From contig NZ_CP075169.1 in assembly GCF_016865525.2 (NCBI RefSeq), forward strand, positions 6,379,695 to 6,443,694: a DNA stretch of 64,000 bases, in the 5' to 3' direction. The translations under genes were made by a program, and so were the position numbers. Numbering within the stretch: the first letter of the stretch is position 1; the number at the start of each line of letters is the position of its first letter. Under the pieces are notes generated by a model. It had not been told where the DNA came from and ran no database searches. It saw only the letters and a program-made list of their open reading frames with translations. The DNA is from Sodalis ligni (lineage in GTDB: Bacteria; Pseudomonadota; Gammaproteobacteria; Enterobacterales; Enterobacteriaceae). Shown here in pieces: positions 63,237 to 64,000 of the stretch.

Positions 63237-64000
<764 letters not shown>

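Overview
The window looks like a chromosomal segment of a gamma-proteobacterium of the order Enterobacterales. The left edge holds the phosphate operon pstS-pstC-pstA-pstB-phoU. The right edge holds mnmE-yidC-yidD-rnpA-rpmH and ends just before the expected dnaA. In E. coli these two blocks lie near each other and yieH lies between them. Here about 54 kb of mostly accessory DNA fills the gap. Several genes are broken, as in recently host-adapted relatives such as Sodalis-type bacteria, but nothing here proves that placement.

Layout. (1) 1-4771: pst-phoU behind Pho boxes, with pstS interrupted by two one-base deletions. (2) 4772-12717: yieH, a galactitol-type PTS operon (IIB-IIC-IIA) with a small HTH protein, a nickel/cobalt permease, a broken lipoprotein gene, a DUF378 protein, and two unknown, apparently paralogous proteins of about 236 aa (5106 and 10963). 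(3) 13398-20404: two converging gene sets that look like one orphan biosynthesis and export cluster. They encode two PLP aminotransferases, a FemAB/GNAT-like transferase, a ureohydrolase-like protein, a pair of four-helix EamA/SMR transporters, an alpha/beta hydrolase and a HAD phosphatase. (4) 20647-31639: broken mipA, cueP with a CueR-type promoter, aldo-keto reductase, relics of a yefM-yoeB toxin-antitoxin pair, a LysR-SDR-SDR-GST group, tautomerase, a broken porin, GntR and YeiH. (5) 31687-37441: an amino-acid-type ABC transporter operon with a sarcosine-oxidase-like enzyme and a LacI regulator, with two matching palindromic operators upstream. (6) 38017-53092: regulators with single targets (LysR, MerR), MFS and LysE exporters, NUDIX, Ada, GNAT, two tandem secreted alpha/beta hydrolases under a shared MerR-type dyad, pyridoxal reductase and PQQ glucose dehydrogenase. 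(7) 53093-59431: a plastic zone with one intact and two decayed copies of a Rpn (YhgA-like) nuclease gene, a RhuM scrap, a TetR-DUF4267-DoxX unit, an XRE/Ner-like divergent pair with nested operators, and a ParDE-like toxin-antitoxin pair. (8) 59546-64000: mnmE to rpmH and the region upstream of dnaA.

The most striking overall pattern is that pstS, mipA and a porin gene carry seven inferred one-base deletions, nearly all in short homopolymers, each restorable to a full-length exported protein. A fourth broken gene is also a lipoprotein gene. This is either systematic sequencing error or recent loss focused on the envelope. The most likely undescribed systems are the 13.4-20.4 kb cluster and the 236-aa paralogue pair.
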